Notes under the pieces: generated by a model
Told to the model about the DNA's origin: nothing
Seen by the model: the letters and a program-made list of their open reading frames with translations, nothing else
Databases searched by the model: none
DNA from: Bacteroidales bacterium
GTDB lineage: Bacteria > Bacteroidota > Bacteroidia > Bacteroidales > Azobacteroidaceae
Assembly (NCBI GenBank): GCA_003851245.1
Contig: BHEP01000006.1
Coordinates: 1-64,000 of the forward strand
DNA: 64,000 nt
Direction: 5' to 3'
Shown: positions 46,072 through 54,638 of the stretch, piece by piece
How positions within the stretch are numbered: position 1 is the stretch's first letter
How the letters are laid out: each line of letters opens with the position of its first letter
Made by a program: the position numbers and the translations under genes

Positions 46072-46851
46072 TTATTTTTTAGTGTTACTTTCTATTTTTA
46101 CCTCTGTTTGTAGCTGCTCTCCTGTTTTTCCAAACCGTCTTTCTCGCATTTGATAGTCTAAAATGGCTTGATATAAATTTTCTTCTCTAAATACGGGCCA
46201 GTATATTTCTGTGAAATAAAGCTCAGAATAAGACAGCTGCCAGGTCAGGAAATTGCTTATTCGGCATTCTCCACCAGTTCTTATAAGGAGATCGGGGTCG
46301 GGAATACCATTTGTCGTAAGATAAGAATCTATGAGCTTCTCGTCAATATCTGCGGCACTGTACTCTCCTAAAGACACTTGCTGCGTTATTTTTTTTACGG
46401 CCTCCACTATTTCCCAGCGCGAAGAGTAGCTAAGTGCCAAAACTAGGGAAATACCTGTGTTGTTTTTCGTTTGCTCCATACATGCTGTGAGGTTGTTTTT
46501 GGTATTGGCAGGCAATCTATCTATGTCGCCAATGGCCAACAGCCTCACTCCCTGCTTCATAAGGTCTTCCGTTTCTTGTTTTATGGCCATTACCATAAGA
46601 TCCATCAAGGCTTCGACCTCTTCTTGAGGACGCTTCCAGTTTTCGGTAGAAAAAGTATAGAGCGTAAGATATTCTATGCCCAATGCTCCCGCGGCTTCCA
46701 CTATTTTGCGTACGGATACAACGCCCTCCTGATGGCCAAAGAACCTATCTTTGCCATTTTGTTTTGCCCAACGCCCATTGCCATCCATAATTATAGCAAT
46801 ATGGGAGGGCAACTTTGAGAGGTCTATTTTTTCTTTCAACGACATTGACAT
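46072..46851 (-). CDS. uppS: Isoprenyl transferase (undecaprenyl diphosphate synthase type)
   Basis: UppS makes the polyprenyl carrier lipid used for peptidoglycan and surface glycans. The protein (259 residues, or 257 from the ATG at 46845) has the catalytic [12 protein letters not shown] near residue 21, [20 protein letters not shown] and the C-terminal [20 protein letters not shown]. The length is normal. It is between the DUF6089 gene and bamA; a short hairpin (46865-46883, arms CTAGGC and GCCTAG) precedes it. Confidence 0.95.
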   Translation of the reverse strand: MSMSLKEKIDLSKLPSHIAIIMDGNGRWAKQNGKDRFFGHQEGVVSVRKIVEAAGALGIEYLTLYTFSTENWKRPQEEVEALMDLMVMAIKQETEDLMKQGVRLLAIGDIDRLPANTKNNLTACMEQTKNNTGISLVLALSYSSRWEIVEAVKKITQQVSLGEYSAADIDEKLIDSYLTTNGIPDPDLLIRTGGECRISNFLTWQLSYSELYFTEIYWPVFREENLYQAILDYQMRERRFGKTGEQLQTEVKIESNTKK

Positions 46852-46899
46852 AACATTATATTTCCTAGGCCTTCAAAGCCTAGCTATTTTCTACATTTA

Positions 46900-47616
46900 T
46901 TATTCTATATTTGTGCATTTCCTGTTGTTGGGACCAAAATCCCAAGTGAGGCTAAACATAAAAATAGAATACCAATCATTGTTCTTAAGCGATGAACCCC
47001 CCAAGCCATAGGGATCATTTAAGTTGAAACCATCCTTGTTGGGAGCATCAAAACCATCGCCAAAGAGCTTCCTAAACGAATATTCTGCTCCAAGATTGAT
47101 CCTGTTCTTGAGTTTGTATTTCATTCCCACGCCCAAGGGAAAATTCAATCCCGCAAACGTTTGGTTTTCTCCCGGCGCAATGGTAAATCCCAATCCTGCA
47201 AGCAGATATGGTGATAATCTACTGGTTTGCAGGTAGGCAAATTTATCGGAGTAGGGCAAGAAATTAAATTCCATTTGGCCGCCCAGCTCATAAAAATTTC
47301 TGTCGAATTGCGACTGTCCATTCTCGGGAAACACATTGTCCATGCCCTGAGTAGACCCGCCAACCTTGCCAAACAATAGATTGCCTTTTATGGCCCATCT
47401 AAAATTTGAATTTTTCCGGAAAATGAGGCCTCCCGCTGGATGCCATCCTTTGAAAAAAGAGTTGTTGTTGGCATCGCCCATATACATAGACATGCCTGCC
47501 ATACCTCCTATTTCATATTTATATTCTTGCGAAAACATTTTTTTGCAAGATAATATTCCTATCAATTGAACCAAGAGAAAGAATTGGATGTAGTAGAGCT
47601 TTGTTGCTGACTTCAT
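46900..47616 (-). CDS. DUF6089-type outer-membrane beta-barrel protein
   Basis: The 238-residue protein has an N-terminal hydrophobic export signal followed by KYEIGGMAGMSMYMGDANNNS. Alternating aromatic strands typical of a small 8-stranded barrel follow (KYKLKNRINLGAEYSFRKLF; WYSIFMFSLTWDFG). Its position directly before uppS and bamA is conserved in this group, and homologues are annotated as DUF6089. The function is unknown; a structural or assembly role at the envelope is inference. Confidence 0.8.
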   Translation of the reverse strand: MKSATKLYYIQFFLLVQLIGILSCKKMFSQEYKYEIGGMAGMSMYMGDANNNSFFKGWHPAGGLIFRKNSNFRWAIKGNLLFGKVGGSTQGMDNVFPENGQSQFDRNFYELGGQMEFNFLPYSDKFAYLQTSRLSPYLLAGLGFTIAPGENQTFAGLNFPLGVGMKYKLKNRINLGAEYSFRKLFGDGFDAPNKDGFNLNDPYGLGGSSLKNNDWYSIFMFSLTWDFGPNNRKCTNIE

Positions 47617-47725
47617 AAATAAAATTTATTCTAATTTAGTTTTAGAACTCTTCGTATTTATGAAAACGAAAAAAATTCAGCTAAAGTATATACCATATAA
47701 ACTATTCATTCTGCTATAAAAAAAC

Positions 47726-49069
47726 TTACTTAAATGAAAGTCTATTCAGTCGAGACTTCCAAATATCGCCCACAGGATTTTCATTGACTCCACCAAAAGT
47801 ATAAATAAAATTGTCTTTGTCAACGACTACCGAGGCATTGCGCCTGCCAATAAATTCAGAGGTGTAAAATATCTTTTGAGCAGCCAATTGCCAGGTGATA
47901 CCTCCATCCAATGATTGGTAGGTCTTCTTATTATACGATCCTCCATGCAACTGTCCGTTCATGGCATAAAGCATATTGTTGTATAAAAAAACATTTGAGC
48001 CCTTGAGTAGAGGCAAGGACATGCTGTCAACAGCGTCGTGGCTCAATTCTGCCCACGAAAGCCCGGCATCGCTGGTAGACCAAACGGTTTGTAGATCCTG
48101 CTTTTCATTGGATATTCCGCCAACTAGGGTAAGTCTTTCTCTAAGCACAGATTTTTGAGAGATGGAAGAAAATCCCAAAATTGGGAAGTTGTCGGGAACA
48201 ATATGATTGTCGGTATCCCAGTCCTTTACGTTGGTGGTAGAGGCAAACATCAACTTACCAGACTTGCGGATTATGCACAGTAAGCGGTCACTTTTATTTA
48301 CAAAATCATTCTTTGCTATTCCCAATACTGCCATTACAGGGTGATTGAGGTTCATTTCATACCATACCATACCATCGAGGGAAACATAAAAACGTCCTTC
48401 GGGAGTGTTGCAAAAAAATGTTTCCTTAAATACTTGAATACTTTTTATATTTACATTAATGGAGTCGGGGAGGGTTCCGATCAAACTCTTTTCCCATTGT
48501 AGGGCATCGGTCGAAGTATATAAAAATACTCCTTCGGGCGTTTGGGCATAGCAATAAAGCAAATTATTGTAGGAAAATACATTCGTCTCTTTGTAGTTGA
48601 GACATTCTAAGTCTGATGCCAAAAGATAATGACTCATAGAGTCGGGGTCTGTCTGATGTACATTGATATGTACTGTATAGTTTTTTGTTGTTGCATAATC
48701 GTAGGCATATGAACGAAGCTTCAGGGGCTTGGTGATGTCTACCGAATCTGTGCCTATATATGCCGAATCGCCATCGGCAGCATTGCTTATGTTCATTACC
48801 CCTAGGGAGGCTGTAAGGCTAACGATTACCTTTTCGGGCAAGATTGTTCCATATCTGATGGAGTCCTTATTGAAAATAAGGCCATTTATCTGGTCTATAT
48901 AAAATACCGTGCTATCCAGTACTTTTACAGAATCATTCTTTATAGAGAATGAAAATATTTGTGCATCGGTATGCTCTATGCCTTCTGCTATACTTTCGCT
49001 ATTCAGACAGGAGGTGCAAAGCAGTACCAGAAGTATGAATGCAGCGATTATAGGATTCTTTAAATTCAT
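47726..49069 (-). CDS. DUF6242 lipoprotein with beta-propeller-like body
   Basis: The 447-residue protein has a lipoprotein signal (LLCTSC, lipid Cys21). An immunoglobulin-like N-terminal region follows (VIVSLTASLGVMNI, TKNYTVHINVHQTDP). The rest is a propeller of repeated strands with YTSTDALQWEKS, YVSLDGMVWYEM, WSTSDAGLSWAEL and YQSLDGGITWQL, which resemble Asp-box or sialidase-like blades. It matches DUF6242 proteins of gut Bacteroidales, of unknown role, probably surface-exposed. It is followed by DUF6089 after a 109-base gap. Confidence 0.82.
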   Translation of the reverse strand: MNLKNPIIAAFILLVLLCTSCLNSESIAEGIEHTDAQIFSFSIKNDSVKVLDSTVFYIDQINGLIFNKDSIRYGTILPEKVIVSLTASLGVMNISNAADGDSAYIGTDSVDITKPLKLRSYAYDYATTKNYTVHINVHQTDPDSMSHYLLASDLECLNYKETNVFSYNNLLYCYAQTPEGVFLYTSTDALQWEKSLIGTLPDSINVNIKSIQVFKETFFCNTPEGRFYVSLDGMVWYEMNLNHPVMAVLGIAKNDFVNKSDRLLCIIRKSGKLMFASTTNVKDWDTDNHIVPDNFPILGFSSISQKSVLRERLTLVGGISNEKQDLQTVWSTSDAGLSWAELSHDAVDSMSLPLLKGSNVFLYNNMLYAMNGQLHGGSYNKKTYQSLDGGITWQLAAQKIFYTSEFIGRRNASVVVDKDNFIYTFGGVNENPVGDIWKSRLNRLSFK

Positions 49070-49107
49070 CTACGCAATAATTATGGATAAAGATTCTTTT
49101 TGAAATG

Positions 49108-49115
49108 CAAAAGTA
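49108..49115 (-). promoter_or_regulatory. -7 element of the DUF6242 gene
   Basis: TACTTTTG on the minus strand matches TAnnTTTG, 39 bases before the ATG. No TTG at -33. Confidence 0.45.
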
Positions 49116-49146
49116 GGAAGATTTTTCACTTTATCTGCTATATTAA

Positions 49147-50211
49147 CTAATAATTATATTTTTTTAGGGTATTATACCTATTCTTGTATATGTCAAACGC
49201 CGCCTTTCCTCTTGTATCCGACATGATTCTCTTGCCTCTAATGCAGGGAGCAAGGATTCCATCTTCCAAGCAAATGGGAGAAATTTCTATATTCGCCTCA
49301 TCCCATAAATCGGCATTAATAAAGCTATTTAGAAGCTTTGACCCACCCTCCACGATCAAAGAGAGTATTTTTTTTTGATATATTGTTTCTAATACTTGCT
49401 CCAAAACATTAGTTTCAGAATCCAATAATACATAGGGTGCCGACTTCATATTTTTATTCTCGGTGAATATCAATGTATTATCTTTCGTGCTTCGCAATTT
49501 GTGCTTGCGAGGAATTTCTCCCTGCCTATCAATAGCAATGCGCAAGGGATTTTTTCCTGACCAATACCTAACATTCAAAGAAGGATTGTCTAGCAGGGCT
49601 GTGCGTGTACCTACCATTATTGCATCCTCCTCTGCCCTTAGTTTATGTACGCGCATTCGCGAAAATTCGTCCGAGAATATAACTGGCAATTGCCCATCGC
49701 CCATGATTCTTTTTTTATCCATAAATCCGTCGGCCGACTGTGCCCACTTAAGAATAATATATGGCCTTTGCTGAGTGTGGTAGCAAATAAATCTTTTGTT
49801 GAGTTCTCTACACGCATCCTCCAATACGCCACACACAACGTCTACTCCTGCTGCCTTAAGCATACCAATACCTCTTCCTGCAACTTGCAAATAGGGGTCT
49901 TGCTGTCCAATCACCACGCGGGGAATTTTTTTTCTGATAATAAGATCGGCACATGGAGGCGTTTTGCCATGATGCGAACAGGGCTCTAAATTGACATAAA
50001 GCGTAGAGTGCTGTAGCATATTCTGGTCTTTTACAGATGCTATTGCATTGACCTCCGCATGTGGCTCCCCATAAGCTATATGATAGCCCTCGCCAATAAT
50101 TTTATTGTCGCAAACCACTACAGCCCCAACCATAGGATTGGGCGAAACTAAGCCCCTCCCATTTTCTGCCATCTGAAGGCATCGACGCATGTACTTTTCT
50201 TCTGTCTTCAC
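49147..50211 (-). CDS. ribD: Bifunctional riboflavin biosynthesis deaminase/reductase RibD
   Basis: RibD deaminates and then reduces the pyrimidine intermediate of riboflavin synthesis. The 354-residue protein has the zinc deaminase domain with HAEVNAI (H51, E53) and PCSHHGKTPPCADL (C78, C87), then the RibD C-terminal reductase with WAQSADG and VEGGSKLLNSFI. The ATG at 50211 is only 5 bases from a -7 element, which would make a leaderless mRNA. The ATG at 50193 (MRRCLQMAENG) is a good alternative. No other rib gene is nearby and there is no room for an FMN riboswitch. Confidence 0.93.
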   Translation of the reverse strand: MKTEEKYMRRCLQMAENGRGLVSPNPMVGAVVVCDNKIIGEGYHIAYGEPHAEVNAIASVKDQNMLQHSTLYVNLEPCSHHGKTPPCADLIIRKKIPRVVIGQQDPYLQVAGRGIGMLKAAGVDVVCGVLEDACRELNKRFICYHTQQRPYIILKWAQSADGFMDKKRIMGDGQLPVIFSDEFSRMRVHKLRAEEDAIMVGTRTALLDNPSLNVRYWSGKNPLRIAIDRQGEIPRKHKLRSTKDNTLIFTENKNMKSAPYVLLDSETNVLEQVLETIYQKKILSLIVEGGSKLLNSFINADLWDEANIEISPICLEDGILAPCIRGKRIMSDTRGKAAFDIYKNRYNTLKKYNY

Positions 50212-50215
50212 GGTA

Positions 50216-50246
50216 CAAATCTATCAATTTTATTTTAATTGCGCAA
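50216..50246 (-). promoter_or_regulatory. Promoter of ribD
   Basis: On the minus strand TTG (50246-50244), a 20-base spacer and TAGATTTG (50223-50216) match the consensus. The predicted transcription start falls at or beside the first ribD ATG. Confidence 0.6.
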
Positions 50247-50259
50247 AGTTCGCAATTAA
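50235..50259. promoter_or_regulatory. Inverted repeat between ribD and trpB promoters (candidate operator)
   Basis: Perfect 9-bp arms TTAATTGCG (50235-50243) and CGCAATTAA (50251-50259) flank a 7-base centre. The repeat covers the -33 element of ribD and the spacer just upstream of the trpB -7 element, a good place for one regulator to control both genes. Confidence 0.5.
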
Positions 50260-50263
50260 TTTT

Positions 50264-50271
50264 TATCTTTG
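50264..50271 (+). promoter_or_regulatory. -7 element of trpB
   Basis: TATCTTTG matches TAnnTTTG, 27 bases before the ATG. The nearest TTG is 22 bases upstream, inside the palindrome. Confidence 0.5.
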
Positions 50272-50297
50272 TATCATTGATGATAAACATTTAAATA

Positions 50298-51665
50298 ATG
50301 GAAAAAACAAAGAAATTTATTCTTTCTGAAAAAGAAATTCCCACGCAATGGTATAATATTGCTGCCGAAATGCCTAATAAACCTATGGATATATTGCATC
50401 CTGGCACAAAAAAACCCATGACCAGTGAGGATCTTTCGCCGATTTTTGCGGTAGAGCTTGCCAAACAAGAGCTCAATCAAACAGATTCGTGGATAGATAT
50501 TCCTGATGAGGTGCGCGAGCAATATAAAATTTATAGACCTACTCCCTTGGTGCGTGCCTATTCTTTGGAAAAGGCGCTGGATACTCCTGCACACATATAC
50601 TTCAAAAATGAAAGTGTGAGTCCCGTAGGCTCTCACAAACTAAATTCGGCATTGGCACAGGCCTATTATTGTAAAAAAGAAGGGCTCACCAATATTACTA
50701 CCGAAACTGGTGCGGGACAATGGGGAACAGCACTCTCCTTTGCGGCAAAAATTTTTGGCTTGGAGCTTGCCGTATACATGGTAAAAATCAGCTATGAGCA
50801 AAAGCCCTATAGACGATCACTCATGCAGGCCTGGGGAGCGCAGGTTATTGCATCGCCTAGCATGTCGACCAAGTCGGGGAGAAAAATGATTACCGAAAAT
50901 CCCAATTATCAGGGAAGTTTGGGCACCGCTATCTCTGAGGCCTTGGAGCTGGCAATGCAAACAAAAAATTGCAAGTACACTCTGGGCAGCGTGCTCAACC
51001 ACGTATCACTGCACCAAACGGTGATAGGTCTGGAAGCAGAAAAGCAGATGGCAATGGCGGGAGAATACCCTGATATTGTGATTGCTTGTTTTGGAGGAGG
51101 CTCCAATTTTTCGGGCATCTCATTTCCTTTTTTGCGTCACAATATTAATAAGGGTCTTAAGACTCGTTTTATTGCCGCCGAACCCGCTTCTTGTCCAAAG
51201 CTCACCAGGGGCGTTTTTCAATATGATTTTGGCGATGAGGCAGGATACACTCCCCTGCTGCCTATGTATACACTAGGGCATAATTTTGCCCCTGTCAACA
51301 TTCACGCAGGAGGCTTGCGCTACCATGGTGCCGGAACCATTGTAAGCCAACTAAAAAAAGACAACTTGATAGAAGCTGTCGACATCAAACAAATAGATTC
51401 CTTCAAGGCGGGAGTTCTTTTTGCTCAAACTGAGGGTATTATGCCCGCTCCAGAGTCTTGCCATGCCATTGCGGCAGTGATTGACGAAGCCCTGATTGCA
51501 AAAGAAGAGGGCAGGGCAAAAACTATTCTATTCAACCTCTCTGGACATGGACTGGTAGATATGGCGGCTTATGACCAATATTTTGCTGGCGATTTGGTAA
51601 ATTACCAATTGTCGGATGAGGATATTGCGAAAAATATAGACAAATTGGAAAAAATTATTCAGTAA
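50298..51665 (+). CDS. trpB: TrpB-like PLP-dependent enzyme (TrpB2 type)
   Basis: This 455-residue enzyme is the long TrpB2 form of tryptophan synthase beta. It has RPTPLVRAYSLE, the PLP Lys114 in GSHKLNSA, TETGAGQWG and the glycine-rich phosphate loop ACFGGGSNFSG. The RPTPL and KLNSA variants and the N-terminal extension distinguish it from TrpB1. No trpA or other trp gene is next to it. TrpB2 proteins act on indole and serine without a partner, and a tryptophan-salvage role is plausible. A divergent palindrome precedes it. Confidence 0.88.
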   Translation: MEKTKKFILSEKEIPTQWYNIAAEMPNKPMDILHPGTKKPMTSEDLSPIFAVELAKQELNQTDSWIDIPDEVREQYKIYRPTPLVRAYSLEKALDTPAHIYFKNESVSPVGSHKLNSALAQAYYCKKEGLTNITTETGAGQWGTALSFAAKIFGLELAVYMVKISYEQKPYRRSLMQAWGAQVIASPSMSTKSGRKMITENPNYQGSLGTAISEALELAMQTKNCKYTLGSVLNHVSLHQTVIGLEAEKQMAMAGEYPDIVIACFGGGSNFSGISFPFLRHNINKGLKTRFIAAEPASCPKLTRGVFQYDFGDEAGYTPLLPMYTLGHNFAPVNIHAGGLRYHGAGTIVSQLKKDNLIEAVDIKQIDSFKAGVLFAQTEGIMPAPESCHAIAAVIDEALIAKEEGRAKTILFNLSGHGLVDMAAYDQYFAGDLVNYQLSDEDIAKNIDKLEKIIQ

Positions 51666-51693
51666 TACCATACATGAATACAATATATGGCTT

Positions 51694-52578
51694 ATGCAAA
51701 TAATATCTAAGCACATCAAGGCTAAATTAAGCACAATTTATCCTCCCGAAGAGGTAAGGCAATTGGCTCTCATGATTCTTTGCCATGCCTGTAAGTTGGA
51801 GCCTTACCAGATATTAGCCTACAAAGATAGGGCGGTATCCAAAGAAGCACTTGATGAGGTAGAAGATATTATTGCTCAAATATGCCTACACCGCCCCATA
51901 CAGTACATTTTGGGCACTTGCGAGTTTTTTGGACTCTCATTCTTTGTAAGTGAAGATGTTCTTATTCCACGTCCCGAGACAGAGAGCTTGGTAGAGCTAA
52001 TTCTTAAAAGCCTTGCAAAGGCAGAGGCAAGCAAGGCCGCAGATAAAAAAATACGCATCCTTGACATTGGCACTGGGAGTGGGTGCATTGCTATTGCCCT
52101 GGCAAAAAATATGCCCCAAGCCCAGGTTTATGCCTTAGACATTTCGGCAAAGGCATTGGAGATTGCAAAAAAAAATGCTAAGCAAAATGATGTTCTTATT
52201 CATTGCTTGTGCTGCGATATTTTAAAAAGCCAATCGCAAGACATATCTGGCGAAAAATTCGACATCATTGTGAGCAACCCTCCCTATGTGACAGAAAAAG
52301 AGAAGAGCAATATGAGTTTGCATGTTTTGAATAGCGAGCCTCATTTGGCTCTTTTTGTTCCAGATGAGGATCCGCTATTGTTTTACAACAAGATAGCCAG
52401 TCTTGGACTTGAGCTATTGAATGATGGGGGCTGGCTATACTTCGAGATCAGTTCCATTTATGGCAAAGAGAGCTGCGAACTACTATTGCATAAGGGATAT
52501 ACAGAGGTGCAGCTATTGCAAGACTTGAGCAAAAAAGACAGGACGCTAAGAGCAAAAAAACCGAGATTACAGATTTGA
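51694..52578 (+). CDS. prmC: Release factor glutamine methyltransferase PrmC
   Basis: PrmC methylates the glutamine of the GGQ motif in peptide release factors. The 294-residue protein has the helical N-terminal domain, then RPIQYILGTCEFFG and IPRPETESLVEL, the SAM site ILDIGTGSGCIAIALA and the substrate-binding NPPYV. All are typical of PrmC. It follows trpB by 28 bases and is followed by recX after 13. Confidence 0.94.
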   Translation: MQIISKHIKAKLSTIYPPEEVRQLALMILCHACKLEPYQILAYKDRAVSKEALDEVEDIIAQICLHRPIQYILGTCEFFGLSFFVSEDVLIPRPETESLVELILKSLAKAEASKAADKKIRILDIGTGSGCIAIALAKNMPQAQVYALDISAKALEIAKKNAKQNDVLIHCLCCDILKSQSQDISGEKFDIIVSNPPYVTEKEKSNMSLHVLNSEPHLALFVPDEDPLLFYNKIASLGLELLNDGGWLYFEISSIYGKESCELLLHKGYTEVQLLQDLSKKDRTLRAKKPRLQI

Positions 52579-52591
52579 TAGTGAAAATTTA

Positions 52592-53107
52592 ATGATAAAA
52601 ACGATAAGTCCCGAAAAAGCCCTGCACCTATTGGCAGCCTATTGCAGCAATGCCGAGAGGTGCGAAGATGAGGTGCGCAAAAAAATGGTGCGCTGGGAAA
52701 TATCTCAAGAAAGCCAAGAAAGCATCCTATCTCATCTGCAAAAAGAAGACTTCCTCAATGAGGTGCGCTTTTGTAAGGCTTTTGTAAACGACAAACTGAG
52801 GTTCAATAAATGGGGAGCCAAAAGAATTTACTACGAACTTGCAAGAAAGAAAATTTCTCCTAAGCTGATAAAAATGAGCTTAGAGGAAATTGATGGCGAT
52901 GAAAATGAAAAAATATTGATGCAGATACTTACTTCAAAGCAGAAAGTGACAAAAAGTAAAAATTCATATGACTTACATCAAAAACTCTTTAGATTTGCCC
53001 TAGGAAGGGGTTTTGATTGCTCCTTGATCAATGCTTCTTTGAAGAGGATTTTTGAGGATTTTGAGTATATGGAGTCTGACAATCTTTCTTCTGATGAGAT
53101 GGATTAA
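52592..53107 (+). CDS. recX: Regulatory protein RecX
   Basis: RecX binds and limits RecA filaments. The 171-residue protein has the three-helix repeats of the family. AERCEDEVRKKM, FLNEVRFCKAFVNDKLRFNKWGAKRI (conserved core) and FRFALGRGFDCSLI can be seen. It ends 7 bases before the ComF start. recA is not in the window. Confidence 0.9.
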   Translation: MIKTISPEKALHLLAAYCSNAERCEDEVRKKMVRWEISQESQESILSHLQKEDFLNEVRFCKAFVNDKLRFNKWGAKRIYYELARKKISPKLIKMSLEEIDGDENEKILMQILTSKQKVTKSKNSYDLHQKLFRFALGRGFDCSLINASLKRIFEDFEYMESDNLSSDEMD

Positions 53108-53114
53108 GGCATAT

Positions 53115-53804
53115 ATGCTGAGTATTTTAAGAAATATTCTCGGACTTTTCTATCCTTTTTCATGTGTAGTATGCCAAGAAAATCTCATTAAAGACGAAAA
53201 ATATATCTGCCTGCATTGCATCTTGAAATTGCCAAAAACAAACTACCACCTGCAAGCGAGCAATATAGCACTAGATAGACTAGAAAATAAAATACCTTGC
53301 CAAAAAGCCAGCGCCTACCTATATTATAGTAAGGATGGCGACACCTCCAAAATCATACAGAGCATAAAATACAAAGAAAATACAAGGCTTGCATACTGGA
53401 TGGGCGATTATATGGGCAGAGATATGATAAAATCGGATTTTTTTGAACACATAGATTTTCTTGTGCCCATACCCCTGCACGAGAGCAAATTTAAAAAAAG
53501 AGGGTTTAACCAAGCCGAAGAAATATGCAAGGGGCTTGCCATGGCAACAGGCATCCCCATAGAATCGGAGTGCCTCTTTAGAAAAATTGCCAATCCTACA
53601 CAAACCAAGAAAGATTCATTTGAGCGGTGGATAAATACACGAGGTATTTTTGAAGTTCGCAACAAAACAATGTATCGCAACAAACACATATTGCTTTTTG
53701 ATGACGTTCTTACCACCGGAGCTACCCTGGAAGCCGCCGTAATAGCATTGAAGCAGGTGCCAGGAATAAAGATAAGTGTGCTTTCTTTGGCTATTTCTTC
53801 CTAA
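53115..53804 (+). CDS. ComF family phosphoribosyltransferase-like protein
   Basis: The protein, 229 residues from the ATG at 53115, starts with a zinc-binding four-Cys segment (PFSCVVCQENL and YICLHCIL). A type I PRTase domain follows with FLVPIPLHESKFKKRGFNQAEEI and the PRPP loop LLFDDVLTTGAT. This is the ComF/GntX pattern, linked to DNA uptake or damage response in other bacteria. Longer frames from 53052 or 53094 overlap recX; the ATG just before the zinc motif is preferred. Confidence 0.87.
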   Translation: MLSILRNILGLFYPFSCVVCQENLIKDEKYICLHCILKLPKTNYHLQASNIALDRLENKIPCQKASAYLYYSKDGDTSKIIQSIKYKENTRLAYWMGDYMGRDMIKSDFFEHIDFLVPIPLHESKFKKRGFNQAEEICKGLAMATGIPIESECLFRKIANPTQTKKDSFERWINTRGIFEVRNKTMYRNKHILLFDDVLTTGATLEAAVIALKQVPGIKISVLSLAISS

Positions 53805-53823
53805 GAAATAAGAAAATAACTTA

Positions 53824-53869
53824 TTTTAATCTGTTTTAATCTGTTTTAATCTCTTTTACTCTGTTTTTT
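53824..53869. repeat. Helically phased T-tracts upstream of the pyrE promoter
   Basis: A 10-base unit CTGTTTTAAT and near-copies recur at 53831, 53841, 53851 and 53861, with a related TTATTTTAAT before them. T4 or longer tracts therefore begin at 53824, 53834, 53844, 53854 and 53864, exactly one helical turn apart. Such phasing bends DNA. It abuts the -33 element. Confidence 0.75.
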
Positions 53870-53898
53870 GATTCTAATTCATTATTTTTGTAACTTTG
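53868..53898 (+). promoter_or_regulatory. Promoter of pyrE
   Basis: TTG at 53868-53870, a 20-base spacer and TAACTTTG at 53891-53898 match the Bacteroidota consensus closely. The leader to the ATG at 53944 is about 40 bases. Confidence 0.7.
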
Positions 53899-53943
53899 TT
53901 TGCAACACTAGTCTGTAATTACTCATTCATAAAAAAATATCAA

Positions 53944-54585
53944 ATGAAGATTCTTGAGAAGCTAATCGCTCATAACCTACTCAAAGTAAAAGCTGTAAAA
54001 CTTCAGCCTGCCAATCCCTTCACCTGGGCCTCGGGATGGAAGTCTCCCATATATTGCGACAATCGTAAAACGCTTTCGTATCCCGCCATTCGCAACCTAA
54101 TCAAAATTGAGCTGGCAAGAGTTATTCTTGAAAAATTTGAGCATGTCGATGCCATTGCTGGTGTAGCAACTGGAGCCATTGCTCAAGGAGCCTTGGCAGC
54201 AGACGAACTAAATCTTCCCTTTGTATATGTGCGTGCAATGCCCAAGGATCACGGACTAGAAAACCTCATAGAAGGCGATCTCAAACCGGGCTCCAAAGTT
54301 GTGGTGATAGAAGATTTAATCTCCACTGGCGGCAGTAGCTTGAAGGCAATAGAGGCCATCAGAAATGGTGGCTGCGATGTGATAGGAATGGTTGCTATAT
54401 TTACTTATGGGCTTGAAATTGCCGAGAAGAGATTCAAAGATGCCAAGGTAAATTTGATTAGCTTGTGTAATTATGATGCCGTCTTGGAAGAGGCTGGCAG
54501 AATAGGCTACATCCAAGAGGAGGAAATAAAAACCCTACAAGACTGGCGAGTGGATCCTGCCAACTGGACTCCCCAATCAAAATAA
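53944..54585 (+). CDS. pyrE: Orotate phosphoribosyltransferase
   Basis: PyrE converts orotate and PRPP to OMP in pyrimidine synthesis. The protein, 213 residues from the ATG at 53944, has FTWASGWKSPIYCDNR near residue 24, ATGAIAQGALAADEL and the PRPP loop VVVIEDLISTGGS. A longer frame starting at 53896 overlaps the -7 element and is rejected. The SRPBCC gene follows after 53 bases and argH after that. Confidence 0.95.
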   Translation: MKILEKLIAHNLLKVKAVKLQPANPFTWASGWKSPIYCDNRKTLSYPAIRNLIKIELARVILEKFEHVDAIAGVATGAIAQGALAADELNLPFVYVRAMPKDHGLENLIEGDLKPGSKVVVIEDLISTGGSSLKAIEAIRNGGCDVIGMVAIFTYGLEIAEKRFKDAKVNLISLCNYDAVLEEAGRIGYIQEEEIKTLQDWRVDPANWTPQSK

Positions 54586-54592
54586 ATAAGCG

Positions 54593-54600
54593 TATCTTTG
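54593..54600 (+). promoter_or_regulatory. -7 element of the SRPBCC gene
   Basis: TATCTTTG matches TAnnTTTG, 39 bases before the ATG. There is no TTG at -33. Confidence 0.42.
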
Positions 54601-54638
54601 GTATCAATAGTATTAATATAAATTTATCTCTGTAAAAT

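Noticed and set aside
50212-50297. FMN riboswitch upstream of ribD
   Set aside because: The promoter leaves almost no leader, and the 86-base gap is far too short and lacks the conserved riboswitch core.
53824-53870. Possible CRISPR-like or regulatory repeat array
   Set aside because: The 10-base units are directly adjacent without spacers, so it is a simple tandem repeat.
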